Below are positions 48,701-61,188 of a stretch of 64,000 nt of DNA, one piece after another. Source of the stretch: Oscheius tipulae (taxonomy: Eukaryota > Nematoda > Chromadorea > Rhabditida > Rhabditidae); the NCBI GenBank assembly GCA_037178975.1, contig JASJZH010000005.1, positions 5,890,001 through 5,954,000 on the forward strand. The letters are read 5' to 3'. Below the pieces are notes generated by a model. That model was not told the DNA's origin, ran no database searches, and saw nothing but the letters and a program-made list of their open reading frames with translations. Made by a program: the position numbers and the translations under genes. Position 1 is the first letter of the stretch, and every line of letters starts with the position of its first letter.

Positions 48701-51700
48701 TAGCTCCGATTTCACCTTAGGGTATAAGGGTTTGTCAAAAGGCTAACTTTTCCAAACAGTGCTAACAAAGATCTTATGTATACTGTTATAGACTTCAGTA
48801 CAACAACCTAAGAGTGGGTAAATGAAGAAGCTAAAGGACAAGTTCTCAGCAAAAGACCTTGTAAGACTCGCGTGTTTGCCGCCAACTAATACTCATAATT
48901 GAGACGAGGTGGTTGCAGCTCGTGAGAGAGAGAGAGAGAGGGCGAGGGATGCTTCCGACGCGTTGGCGGCTATTTTCCTGAGACCTATTGTCTTTCGTCG
49001 GAGAGTGGAAGGCCAGAGAAGGCGCGTAAATCAAAAAATGCAAACAAGGATTAGGACGATCTCGTCGTCTGGTGGACGGACAAAATGAAGAGGACCACGC
49101 CCTCCGAAAACCTTAGAGTGATGATTGTGGCCCACGGGGCGAGAGCCAATTGCCGATGCAAACTTTCTGGGAGGAGAGGGCGGAGAATTCTTCATACAAA
49201 TTTTGGAGCACGTGTGGAAGAAAAGTGGAAGCTTATTATAATTGGAAGAGTCGAAGAGAGGGGATGTTGTGCTGTAGCCTTATAGAGTAGAGAGGGAGGG
49301 AGAATCCCACAGCCTCAACTTCTGTCTATTTGGACGCAGCGACTCGGAAAATGAGGACAAAGCGCCCGGATCTGTGTGTGGGAAAGGTAGTCCACCGATG
49401 GCCAACAATCAGTCTATCTCCTTGTTGAAGTCACAACACTAAACATCTTCATGTGGAGTTCTCAGTCCGAGCGAGCCACTTACAAGTTTCCTTCACTGTT
49501 TTACCCTTGTCTCATACCCAGCCTTCTCCTTTTAGCGAGCTGAATATACCCAGACCGTACAGTAACGTTATACGGTCACTCTTAAGTATATTGCAGTCAT
49601 ACTGTCACAGTCATTGATAGTCTGCTATACGTAGTTGGCTCCTTGTCCTCGCGATCACCCTGTTACTCTGTCTCTGTGAAACAACCATCCAGTCTTTGTG
49701 AACCTGCCAATATCCGTATGTTCCATTCGTTTTCAATACTTCTACTTCTCCGAATCAGACATTTTGAACTTCGAAACTGCCTTGTCAAAAATCTCAAGGA
49801 AGGATGGAGCATATCGGCTTTCATTAGAGGTGACTAGCAATGAGAGTCAGTCACGTACGCCACACTGTTTCCCACCCACTGTCTCCCAATACTATCCCCA
49901 AACTCACGTTTTTTTCTTGCTCTCCTCCGTCTTCTCGGCCTTGGCTTGAGGAGCTCGCTGGTTGTACTTGGCCACACTGTCTTTCGGGGAGAAGGTGAAT
50001 GAGGTGGCTCGACGAACATGCTTCGCCTATAAGAAACGTATTAATATGCTGAATTTTTATTGATGCGTAAGCATGCGGCAATCTGTGAACTGTGCATCCA
50101 TTTTTTTTAATGCTTTTTTCCTACTTTTAGACAAAGCGAAAATAACTCACATTAGGTGTCGGCGAAGGACTCCCGCCTCTGCGAAACTTCCTCTCGTTCA
50201 TGTTATTGTTGGCCGCATAGAGATGATGCTCAGTTTCCTGGATCTGCTGACAGCTCACGCCGCTGTACGCTTCCGACGAGTCGCCTGGAAAAAGTGGACC
50301 TGATTTCCCTTATTTCTTCGCTCCCGTTCCCCCTTATTTTTGTCTGAACATACAAGGGAAATCATCGTTGCCTTCTTCAACAGAAGTCAAAGCCCGTCGT
50401 CGTTGACCGGCCGCCGCTTGACAGCTACCGGACCTGTTGCGCCACGGGCTCCCGAAAAGGACCTCCATACCTATGGATAAGCATATTCTGCGACGAGGAA
50501 GAGGATGTTGGAGAGGCAACATCCGCGCCCAGAGAGAGTGAAATGGCCGAAGGAAAGTAAACAAATCTTCACAAGGACGAACACTAGAGATGGGAAAGCG
50601 TCTTGGTCAAAATCGGTTTTCTTCGTAAAGGAGTTGGATTAGCAGAATAGGGATAGGTCGTGCTCTTTCGGAGCTTAGGAATAACAGTGGATATTCTGAT
50701 TGAGCCGGACTACCCGGGAGAGAATTAAAAATTGTACTGCCGAACTCTCGGCTCTTGCAAGAGTTTGACATTTTTCGTTAAAGTTAATGATGCTCTGGTA
50801 AGTTATAGATCTTGAACAGCTCTACAACTTAGTGGAGCTTAAATAGTTTCGGAGATGGTGTCTTTTCAAATGAAATAACTATGACGGAACTTGTTTATAG
50901 CTTCTGGGAAGTAAAGCCGTACCGCAACAACTGAAAAATAAAGTTGAAAAAAAACAAATTTTCTGAAAGGAAGCATGTTCACGCTGAATGTGAAACCTAG
51001 TCAGAGACTACTAGTCACAAATCTAACGGGTATACACCATCAAGACTTTGAGAAAATGCTAATGGCTTGTGCGCCGGCCTAAAAAGTCCAAAACTCTCCG
51101 GCTGTCCCAAGAGCGTCAGTATAAAAACTCCTTTAGTTATTGTCCATCAAGTGGTCATTTTCAAGTTCAATCAGACGAAAAGTCGAGGCGAAGTGACGAC
51201 AAAGGATCGCGTAATGTGTATGAAAACGATTCAGAGTGAGAGAACAAAGGGGAACTGATAAGGGAACCATGACTGGTCACAAACTTTTGACCTGGGACCT
51301 AGACGTCGTCTCTCGCTCTCTTTCTCTAATTAGAAAGCCTGGCAGAATTAAGAGACGTCGTGATTTATGGCTAGGGGCCCTCTTCGCCTCCTCACACCCG
51401 ATAACATGCCATTTGTGACAATAATTATGATCTTGGCGAGGAGGCAAAATGAAGACCTTACAGCATGGGGGTGGTTGGCGTAGGAGAGGAAAAAGTTCAG
51501 ACGTATGAAGTAAGTATGGGTATGGGCCGAGGGTACAAGGAGGCCTGGACGAGGATAGGAGGGTACTCTGCTGTGTCGTACCAAATGTGAACTGGAAGCA
51601 TGAAATCAATCAGAAGTAGATGAGACAATAAAGCTGAGGGCTCCTACAGAGTTCTTTAAGGTAGTCAAAAGAGAGGCGATATCAATAGGTGCCTGATCAG

Positions 51701-54700
51701 TCAATCACGTCTGAGGAAAAGAAAGAGCAAGTCGGACGAGTCTGTCGGTTGAGAGTACAGCTGGTCATTAGAGAATAGAGAGCTGGCTATAGGCCAAAAG
51801 TCAGTTCGGTTAGCCAGACACGGTAGTCGAGCAAAGTAGCGAGAGATAGAGTCACAATTATTCGAATCATTGATCAGTTCTGTCAGCTGAAATGAAGAGC
51901 AGCAGAGAAGAGACCCTGGGGGAATTGTTTACGAACAAATCAGGATCATGCCCTAACTCTCACATCGGCTAAGCCCCTGTACCCTGTCTGATAAGAGACA
52001 CATGATCAAGACCAGAGAAAAAGAAGAAGAGAAAGGCAATCTACGGTACCGGGAACTCACAGGGATTGGACTCGCTCCTTAGAACTCTTTCTCATAGAGG
52101 AAGCACCCGTGTAATTACTTTTCACCCTTCAGGCCATCTCTCTTACTGGCTCCATCAAGCAATCAACATAAAACACGAAGAAGAGACGTGTTCGATTGAG
52201 GGTGGAAGATAGGGAACGACACAGACCGAAATTGAAGGGGTTGCTGTGGGAGGCATATCTGCTGGCTCTTAAAAATCATAGGTCTAGACAGAATTGGAAT
52301 ATGACGGATGGTTTGTGAGCATTTTGTGCAGTTAGCCTATCTTTCCTGGTAGCTCGAACTGTTTTCAATGTTTCTAAGACTAAGATACCTAAACTCTGTC
52401 TGTGTCTTTTCGCGGTTTGTTCGGGACCACGGGATACGAGACGAAATCGGAAAGTGAATTTTAAAAGAGTTGCTGTTAATTAGGTGACAACTTTGTTTGA
52501 AGTTCTGCTTCAAACTGTGCTCGCTTTGGATAGCATCTTGAGTGACAGGAACTGAAAGGACAAGAACGGTGCGAAAGGGAGACAAAGCCAAAGTGTCCGG
52601 TACCATGGACAAGTGGTCGCAAAAGACAATAGGGATTAGGTACGAAAGAAAAACAGAGTAGTAGCCCGAAAATTTTTAAAATATCACTGTCGTAGACATA
52701 TGCAAAGTAGTTATAATGACAAGTTTGGCTGATGCCCCGTTGGGGCTCGTGACAGGTAGATGCTGTTCCAGTCAAGCTACCGTGACAGGAGTAGCATTCT
52801 CCTAGAGACGCATCTCCCAAACAGAGACTTTTGGGCATTTTGAACTAGATAGTGTTGTGTCAAAAAAACCAGTGTTTGAGGCATTCTAGATTTATAAATT
52901 GTATGAGACCCTCCAAGATTTTCAAACTCCCAATGAACCTACTTGTCGTGACGATATTGGGCAATGTGAACCGATGACGTCCATTGTAATGAGGATAACT
53001 GCTACTGCTTGAAGCTGACGAGTTATCCAACGGAACGTCCACATTCTAAATAAGATATTAGTTGCCAAACAAACAGAAACTTACAGCGCTGTAGCCGGGA
53101 ATCATAGACGAGCCGAATTGTCGTGAAGCCGCCACAAATTCCTCCATTGGCATCTGAAAAAGATCTCATACGGATGGAATAATAGCTTACACGACGTTTC
53201 ACCTTCATATTGACTAGTTTTCGAGAGGAGCGGAGGGAAAGTTAACTGATCAGCTAGCGATCAGTCGGGAAGAAACCCGATCCTACGGTGCGAAACAACG
53301 ATATAGAGAGGGAAGAGAGCAACAGACCTGCTGGTAATTGCGTAACAATAAGCCGAACAGAAGGGGGAACAAACAGTTGGGAGAGGGACAGAGACAAGCG
53401 GATTAGAGAATTTGACTAGTAAAAAATGGACAGTGTTTGGTTTCTCCCTGTCTAATCAAGCCAATCTCTTGGAGTAACTGGCCCGATAAAGAGAAAGAGA
53501 GACTTTCTCACGATGCTCCGATGTTCGTAGCGTATCTGCACACTCTCGGGCGTCAGTTTCGCCACGCAATGAATAGAAGTGCATTCCGGCGCAAATGCTA
53601 TGAGAGAATTGGTAGTACAGACGGAAGTTGCCAAAATGACAGTCTCCCTCACTCACTATGCGTTCTCCCCTTCTCCGTCGACGAGCCATCCCACCGAAAG
53701 AACGAACGAACAGGGTGGGAAACTTTCAGCTTTTAGATAGGATCGATCAAAGTAATAACAGCCGATAACGGGAGAGGCGGACTGCTGTCACACACCTCCG
53801 GGCTAAGGGAGAGTGAGATGACAGACGGGAGTTGAAAGACACCTGCGGACTTTTGCAGAAAATGGGACATCTTGGATTAGAAGACAGCGTTTTGTTTGAG
53901 TAAAGACGGTAAAACGATCAAAACTGAGGTACAGTCGCTCGAAAAGCAACTGACTATGAGGTAACTGAAACAGTTTGAGCAACTGAACCAAACTCTTGGT
54001 CGTCTTGACCACTCTCTGTCTCTGTCAGTTCCTATCTCCCTGTTCAAAACACTATTTCCGTCTATCCCAAAATAGTCCCTTGGGTCATCTTATCAGCGAA
54101 AAACAAACCTGTCTCGAGCTGGTCAAGTTGCTTGAACTGTAGGACGATGTCGTCATTCCACAGCTTCCACTCAGAGCCGGATCGTCGTAGAACTCAGTCA
54201 GACGAACTTTGTGTTGCGGCAGATTGTTCTTCTCTCCGTGCTTCGCATCCATCAAGAAGAAACCTTCGTCGTTGACCACGACCTCTTCGACAGTAGACTC
54301 GTCCTTGTAGTAAGCAGATCGTTGATCTCTCGAGGCCTTCTCAAGCATCCGGGAGATGGGGAAAGTCATGCAGCCGAGCATCTTCTTCGAGTTTCCAGAC
54401 CTGGAGAGTGGTTTTTAAAATTTTGTGAAACAGAAACTGGAAAAGAGCAGAAGGAGTGTAGAAAAGGCTACGTCAGTGGTCTGCCTGCAGTGTCCACCTG
54501 ACTCTTATCGCAGACCCCGAAATAGTCTCTGATAACTTACTCGACAGCATAGACTCGGATGAAGAGCTCCTGATGGTTGCGTTCTCGGCCGAGGTCGAGT
54601 TGACTGAAATTTGAATCGGTAGATCTACGCGCCCGATAAGACACTTACAAGGTGAAAGTGGCGCGAAAGTCTGGCTTGTTTGTACTGTGTACGATGGAGG

Positions 54701-56008
54701 TACGGACGGAAGTCGGATGCGAATTGGGCTCGTTATGATGATGGCGGGATGAGCGCGACGAGTGCGATGTCTGTCTCTTTCGAAGGCGGTTCTTCATCTC
54801 GAGCTGAAAATGAAGTCAATTTGGATAGCAACTGAACCGAGAGGTACCTTTATATAGGAAGAGTAGCGCGATTGACGCGGTTCCGAGAAGTAGAAGGCGT
54901 TGCGGACATTCACAGAAAGGATTGTGCCACCAATGGTCATAGTCAGGAAGAGAATGCCTGAATATTTTGTGTCACTCTCACTGCCTGCCTCAACTCACCA
55001 GAGATGCCCTTGTTCCTTGCCAGGACAGCCGGTATCTTGAAGTGATCCGGTTTGTAGTATCCATTGCTGTAACCTTCGGTCAATCTACTGCTCGAAGCTG
55101 GTCGTCGATTGTCCCAGACCAAGTTCGGATCGTTCTCGACATCGTAATAGCTGGCCGGACGACTCGTCTGCGGCATCGCGATCACTTGATTATAGGTAGT
55201 CAAGACGGGAGCTCTTGATCTGACAGGAGTTGAGCTGGTCAGATGAGGATTTGTCTTCGGAAGTTTAAACAGAGGTTTCATGTTGCTTGTTGTGGAAGTG
55301 TGCTGCGGATTCCATTCCCGATGAAGACGAAGCCTGGGTGGCAGCGGTTCCGAGGTCTCGCTCAAAACTGGAGAAATTTCCTCGTCCATCATCATGGGAG
55401 CTCTTTTTCGGTCAATCGGCGTGTAGAGGTCACTCGGATCTGTCTAGAAATGGAAAGAGTTAGAAGACGAAGTGGAACCCGGCCCGATTGCACCTGGCAT
55501 CAACTGACCATGGAGTGTTTGCCTTGCTCCTGTCTTTAGACATTTCACAAGACTTTTCGTACAAAAACCTCGCAGCTGGCTAACTCACCTCAGTAGTTCC
55601 TTCTGTCGTGTCCAATGAGCTCAGTACCGACGAGTTGGTAGTGGACGACATGAAATCCATTGGCTCATGAAATCGAGAGTGTCTAGGAGCTCCAATGGGT
55701 GCGCGGAACCTAAAACTCGATCGACTTGGAGGGACAAGAGATCATAAAGTCGGGTCATAAGACGTAGTTACACTTTTAACGCGATCCGGGGCGTGGTAAT
55801 AAAGGAGAACGAACCTGGGTGGTCGGGAGGTGCCTTTGAATGACGGCCGGATGGACGGCTCGCTGTCACTGTCAAACTCATCGGAACAGTCTGAATAGAA
55901 TCCTTTTTATCGCCGACAAAAGGTCAAGATACCTGACTCAGAGTCATAGTCGACCGCCTCGTCGTAGCGGAGATGCTTCGTGTTCGATACGTGTTTGAGG
56001 CGTGACAT
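42773..56008 (-). CDS. rgs-7: C2-domain RGS protein (RGS-7/RGS3 type), long isoform
   Basis: GTPase-activating protein for heterotrimeric G-protein alpha subunits. Minus-strand exons 56008-55933, 55890-55815, 55709-55589, 55443-54999, 54957-54848, 54803-54649, 54603-54541, 54400-54109, 53153-53085, 53045-52943, 50284-50151, 50026-49908, 44128-43974, 43936-43767, 43375-43251 and 42857-42773 all join in phase and give 765 aa. A disordered N-terminus is followed by a C2-like domain (about residues 240-420: GILFLTMTIGGTILSVNVRN, ATFTFQLDLG, LFIRVYAVESGN, LGCMTFPISRML), a Ser-rich linker and a C-terminal RGS domain (about 620-755: WEHNFEKLLLHEVGNQLF, EHSEENLDFWTACEEFKKMK, VNLDSDTRAATKAAL, KTDTYKRFLQDALFLDF). 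The C2-to-RGS link crosses a 5.8-kb intron (44129-49907) and rests on phase and family architecture. Without it, there would be two genes. Confidence 0.8.
44531..44601 (-). other. Candidate alternative first exon of the RGS gene
   Basis: Encodes MTVISSIAYHVAVDTISPLH plus four more codons and ends GAAAA/GTAAGT, leaving two bases that join in phase to the RGS exon at 44128. It would give a short isoform with the RGS domain only. Supported by a strong donor and phase, not by homology. Confidence 0.35.
44602..49907. other. Interior of the long RGS intron
   Basis: Mostly no recognisable coding content apart from the candidate first exon at 45185-45243. Two minus-strand frames encode a hydrophobic, membrane-helix-like stretch: 46792-46604 (SALAFLALSLLMSSSLIV followed by a basic tail) and 47853-47623 (YLALFWICATATVTYISIVI). 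They could be exons of a nested membrane protein, but I could not join them. A (GA)n tract lies near 48928-48943. Confidence 0.3.
45185..45243 (-). other. Candidate alternative first exon of the RGS gene (short isoform)
   Basis: Encodes MPELNTRRWSLPAVMPILE, ends GAAAA/GTAAGTACT and joins in phase to the exon at 44128, giving a 197-aa RGS protein of the size of small nematode RGS proteins. Its ending is similar to that of the exon at 44531. No homology support. Confidence 0.45.
50471..50564 (-). other. Candidate alternative first exon of the RGS gene
   Basis: Open frame starting MFTFLRPFHSLW with a second Met 14 codons later, ending with G before GTATGG; joins in phase to the exon at 50284. 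Phase and donor only. The main isoform skips it. Confidence 0.25.
53191..53208 (-). other. Candidate alternative first exon of the RGS gene
   Basis: Six codons (MKVKRR) ending at a GTAAGC donor, phase 0, 37 nt upstream of the exon at 53153. It would give an isoform lacking the C2 domain. Confidence 0.3.
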
Positions 56009-58281
56009 TGTGCGGATCTTGATAGGTTTCTGTGTATTTCTTCTCTGAAAGTTTCTGGTTAGAGACAGATTGAAAGTTAGTGGAATGAATATGAAAGATG
56101 GGCACGAAGGGGTATCAAATGATGGCTTGTAACGATCTTGTACAGAGGTTTAGGTACTTCTTTCGAGAGACAGTGCTATCAAGGATCGTGGAAATCGGCC
56201 TATCGAATAGCGCATGATTTGTAAACAGCGAGACATATGCGAGTTTCGGGAGACCACGAGAGTCTGAAGCGTCATTTGTCATTATCGAAAGTTCTGGCTA
56301 CTGGAAGATCTTCGAGAGCGCAAGAGCTTACAGAAAATCGTCTATTTCAAACCTAACAAATGAGAATCAATCTCAAGACAGACTTATAGCTGCTGGACCG
56401 CACCAGTAACACAATCTGAGATATAACCCCCTAATGTCAACAAGATCAAATGGGTTACTGGACTATTAGGCTGGAGTAGAGAATGCCCCAGAATCTCACT
56501 CAATTTTGCCTCATCAGTTCTATGTCTCGACTGGTAGACTAATGACCAACCCGGATATTGTGACTACCAATCGAGTCAGGGACTGAAGACCCAAATCAAA
56601 GGGGTGAGCTAGTTGGAACACTGATTAGTCCAGATCTCTACGAATTTCTCTAAATACTCACTTTCATTTGAAGTTGGGGCTAAAGACTTGATGGACGAAA
56701 AGCAAGAGTCTGGTGTCCCCAGGTGTCCGATAAAGCGACAAAGCTACCCTGGGGGAACATTTACATAATTTCAAAAGCGAATACTCCAAAAAAGGGCAGA
56801 TTATTGATATCTTTTACCTCTGGCTTTCATACCCTCTTTCTGATCCAGCCGATTTCAGATAGCCAACTAATCAAATGGGTCACGCCCAAAAATTAAGATC
56901 ATACAATCAGAGGTCAAGCCAATTTCGAAACAGTCGATAATAGAGGGTGAAGCTGTATAAAAGCAGTCGGCGACACAATGGCAGGTGTCGGTCGGTCAGT
57001 AAGAGAGCGTGTGCATTGCGTGTGACCCAGTGAGTCTCCTTGTTAGGGGGCGAGGCTCGTTAGGCTATCGATTGAACGGCTCTCAGGAGATGAAAGGAAG
57101 GAGAGACTACTCGCAGCGACGGATACTCAAACAGATAAATGAGTGGGATGATGGGATGCTTGGAATCAAAGGAGCAAACAGAGAGAAGTAAGAGGCGGTG
57201 AGTCAAGGTAGCTCTTTCATATCAGTATATTCAAGTGGTATACAATTTATGGCTATGTATGTGCAAGAACAAAGCCGAGTTTAGTCAATTCCGCATACTT
57301 TTTTTCTCTTGTTCAGAACTCTATAATGTGTCCGAACTGCTTCTCATGTTCAAACTTCTTCTGTCTGTTGTTGCATGGCTCTAACTCATAGTCCATCCTT
57401 TCTGAATCTTTCCTAAAGACTACCGAACCGTTCTTTACCCCCAGCTTTTTTTCTGTCCTCATTCATCATCCCGTGTCGTTTTTTCTCCGCTACCGAATGG
57501 TATAGCGAGACGTATGGCGCAATAAAAGTTCTGGCAAAGGCCGTTCGTCCTCAAAGGCAATCCGACACGGACAAAGACATAAAACAAAAACGTCTCTTTG
57601 TGAGTAAGAAGAGCAAAAAGTTAGGACTCACTTTACGATCGCCGTTAGATCAGTCTAATTATCGCCTCTACCCAATGTATCGACGAGATAAGACCGTAAA
57701 AAGTAGCCGCCGGTCAGAGATAACTCGCGTGTAAATAGGGATCACCGATGGCAGTGGGAAAAGAACCCGGGAGGTCAACTTCTGCTTGTTTTTTGACTAA
57801 ATAAACAAGCGAATATTCGACGTGGATATTGAACTGTTCCACACTTCAGCTGCAGCTCAGACGCTTGATAAACAAAACCAGTCAACCACCTAAACAGCTG
57901 AGCTGAGTCCAAATTACTAAGATAAAGAAAATAGAAGCTGAAGAGTCCCGAATAGAGATAACAAGAAATAAAGAAAGCAGCTAAACAGAGTTTGAGTTCG
58001 CGCCAATGTGTTCATTTGAACGGTGGACTGAATGCTGGGCTTTGGAGAAAGAGTGAGAGAGCGCGTTGGACGAAGAGAGCACAGCCATTCCGCTTGTCCG
58101 AACAGGTGGCAAAGATTTGGAACAGTGCTACTGGCCGGCTGATAAGGCTAAAAAGTTTATTATAAAATTCTCTGGTAAAAAGAGACTCATCAGTTGAGCA
58201 ATATGGCAACATTATCAAAAAGGTATCAAAAGAGTAGCGAGTACGACGTAAATACGAGAGTAAAGAATAAAATTAGGGAAT
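56009..58281. other. Intergenic region upstream of the RGS gene
   Basis: A CTTTCAG acceptor (minus strand) lies about 35 nt upstream of the RGS start codon, so a 5' UTR exon or SL addition is likely. No gene seen in the remaining 2.2 kb. Confidence 0.45.
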
Positions 58282-59684
58282 TTAGTCGTTAAGAGCACGT
58301 TCAAGAGCGGCCTGGATGTTGGAGAAGGCATCGTAGCCCAGATAGTCTGGGTTGCCGGATTCCCATGCACGGAGACGGTCTTCTGACGATGGGACCTGTA
58401 AATATCATCTTTGATTTGAAACTTGGGCGATTTTTAATGGAAACCTCCCGGTAAAAACTGTTAGAAAACTTACAGAAGTGAAGTTCTGTTCTTCTGTACT
58501 CTCGGCAGTGTGAGTGAACTCGGCAATCTGTAAGAAGACACATCAACATAGTATTAGTAGACAGAGGAAGGTCTTAACTTAGAAAGAACATGCGTTTTCT
58601 AACTCCTCGGCCTGCTCCGACTCCTCCACTGCCTCCATTCCTTCCGCCAGAACTTCAATCTGTTCCGGGTCAAATTGAGCATTTTGATCAATCACATGCA
58701 CAATAACTTCACTCCTGGAAGAAGATGGCACGACGATGTGAATGGGGGCCGAGGCTTTTGGGCGTGGAGATTTAGTCCCTTTGGGAGCAGGAGAACTCGT
58801 AGAGGTCTGGGTGAAAATCATGCAAAATTGAGACAGCACACGCATGCGAAAGACTAGACTGAAACTCACATGTTCGGAGACTTTCGAGCTGTAGAGGCGG
58901 TTCCAGTGCTGGATGTGCGTGTCCTGATGGCCGGTAGTCCTGCGGTTCCACGGCTTCTGTGCTCCGATAAAGTGGACGATTTTGGTAGAGGCTCCGAATC
59001 TGTTAAAACCATTCTTCATAAAATATGCGAAAGGTACCTCTTGTAAGCAGCGGGATAGGAATAGAAGGATCCGGAGGTCATGTTATAGATGAAGGGAAGT
59101 CGATGAGCCGAGGACAGATCACGCCAGTTCGAGTAGAAGTCGTTCAAGAGACCCTGGTCACCGCCGTCGTATGATCCTCGCTGAAGGGCAAACGTCAAAA
59201 GAGCACGGTAGGTTTCGATGCTGGGTACGAAAACGAAGACACCGGAGTTAAAGCAATCTGGCCAGCCAATGTCAGCTGCGGCCGAGAATTCTGGACGACC
59301 GAAGAGCTCGTCCGAGTTTTGAAGGACGAGTGTGTCGGCATCGAGGAAAACGGCCTTCGTGTACTGGGTCAGACGCCAACATTGGAGCTTCGTGAAAGTG
59401 ATTCCTAGATCGGGACGGCCAATAAGGGCAAGATTCTCCTGGGATTCTCAATTCAAAATGCTCAAAAAGAATCGGAATACCTGGTCGTTGCTGTTCAACA
59501 CGTCGACATTAGAGACACTGTCGAAGACGGCTTCAAGCTGATGTCTGACTGCAGGCGAGATCTGATGCGTGGTCATGCAGTGAAGTTTCTTCGTTGTGGC
59601 GACGGAACGAAGCGAATGGGCTAGCACGAGGGCTCCCTGAGCATATCCGTCGTTTGTGGCTAATGTGATCCAGGCCTCGGTCAT
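58282..59684 (-). CDS. gyg-1: Glycogenin
   Basis: Self-glucosylating GT8 glycosyltransferase that primes glycogen synthesis. Minus-strand exons 59684-59481, 59438-59038, 58999-58870, 58806-58594, 58527-58474 and 58395-58282 give 371 aa. Catalytic domain: start [40 protein letters not shown] followed by the DxD metal site [22 protein letters not shown], and [20 protein letters not shown], which carries the tyrosine aligned with the glucosylated Tyr195 of muscle glycogenin. After a Ser/Pro-rich linker the C-terminus ([20 protein letters not shown] onward) is the conserved glycogen-synthase-binding segment. The intron 58593-58528 must start at a GC donor (AAC/GCATGT); reading on gives a stop at 58579 and loses that segment. 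Confidence 0.93.
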
Positions 59685-61188
59685 TCTGGCTGTAAATTAA
59701 CAGTTTTTAGGAGAACAAAAAGAGAGTAAAGAGCAAAAAGAGGCCGCGAGTTCATGTCCACCCACAAGCTCGAGAGCCAACGGGACAGTTGTCCTTCATT
59801 TCGACAAAGAGGGGCCGTTGTTTTGTCTTAAAAGAATGCGTTGTAACTATTACGAAATTTCGTAGGGAGAATGCATGGAAAACACGGAAAACCATGCGAA
59901 AACAAACAGAGAAGGCTGAGGAGGAAAGCCAATCACAGATAGTGATCTTCTTTGTGAAAAGATCGAGAGCAAGACATTAATTGTCGAGAGAAGCAAAGAA
60001 AGCGGATAAAGAGATAATGAACTTATTTTCCCGCCAATTTTCAAAAGCCACGAATCTGAGGGAGTTCAAAAATCGTTAGATTCTGGAAATGACCGTATTC
60101 TCGCCAAATGAGATCTATTAAAGTATGCCGCAGGATCTCAAAACTGAGCGTAGTGCATAGACATCTGCCACAGCTGGAGAGTTCTCCCCTCCGAGGCTAG
60201 ACGTTCAATATGGGGCTTTTTTCGGTCCAAAATGGACGGCATTAGTGCAGTAGTGACCCAGCAGCATGAATTCCGATAAGCTGCCTGATAAAGAAGCAGG
60301 AAAAAGTAACAAAGTTGCGATGAAAGTCTGGGAAAAATATCGGATAAGAGCTAAAAATAAAAGCAGCTTCAAGCAACTGCAGCGAGGACAAAAAACTTGC
60401 AGACGGCCAGTGGCGATATTACAGCCGAGGGAGCCAGGACTTGAATGAGATCGAAGAGGCGGAGGGATCATTGGTCATATTCGAGACTTTCTGCTCGAAG
60501 AGGAGTAAAACAACAAGGAGCACGAGGCATTAGCACCACGATCTGATCGATAAAAACATGAAACAAATAGAGAAGCAACCCCCCGAGAGTCACTTGACCG
60601 GCGGAACGGTCTCTCCTGGATGGATGGATTGGTTGAGAGAAAGTGAAGAATGTTGCCGTTTTTCCCCCTGGATACACAAATGAAAACAGGCCGAAAGGGT
60701 CATAAAAATACGTGAGATTTCCATGCTCATCTCACCGATTCTGCACAGGCTTTTTTCAGACTAAAAACTAGTGAGAGGCAAGTGAATTGTGAAACAAGTA
60801 GACGACCCGTTTGTATTGAAAATAAGGCATTTCCTTTTATTTCAGAGCCATCTGAGAACCGTATTAACAAATCAAAACAAGAGGAGATGAACCTACGACA
60901 TGAGGTGGCTACTACACGCATTGAGTTGGGCATCACACTAGGCTTTTCGGGGAAGGGGCAGAAAGAGGGGAGAACATTTTACAGGCAATTCTTAGAATTT
61001 TTCAAGAGTGGAGGGAAGGGGCGAGAGACCATTCTGCCATGACTGTTTTTCGAGTTTAGAGAAAAAGATAACCGGAACAAACTGGATATAGTGACGCTCA
61101 AAGCGAAGTATAAAAATGTTGAAGCAGACAAAGCTGCCAAGTGGGAGAGGAGGAGATAAAACGGGGGTTTGGATGGGAAAACAGAAAT
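59685..61188. other. Intergenic region upstream of glycogenin
   Basis: No gene recognised in about 1.5 kb between glycogenin and MO25, both on the minus strand; it should contain the glycogenin promoter. Confidence 0.45.

Noticed and set aside
48655-48730. B-box-like tRNA sequence (reverse complement contains GGTTCGAATCC)
   Set aside because: The T stem does not pair and no acceptor stem or A box is found at the right distance. At best a decayed tRNA or tRNA-derived repeat.
52720-52800. Possible tRNA-like arm on the minus strand (TAGCTTGACTGGAACAGC)
   Set aside because: No T arm and no matching acceptor ends; cannot fold as a tRNA.
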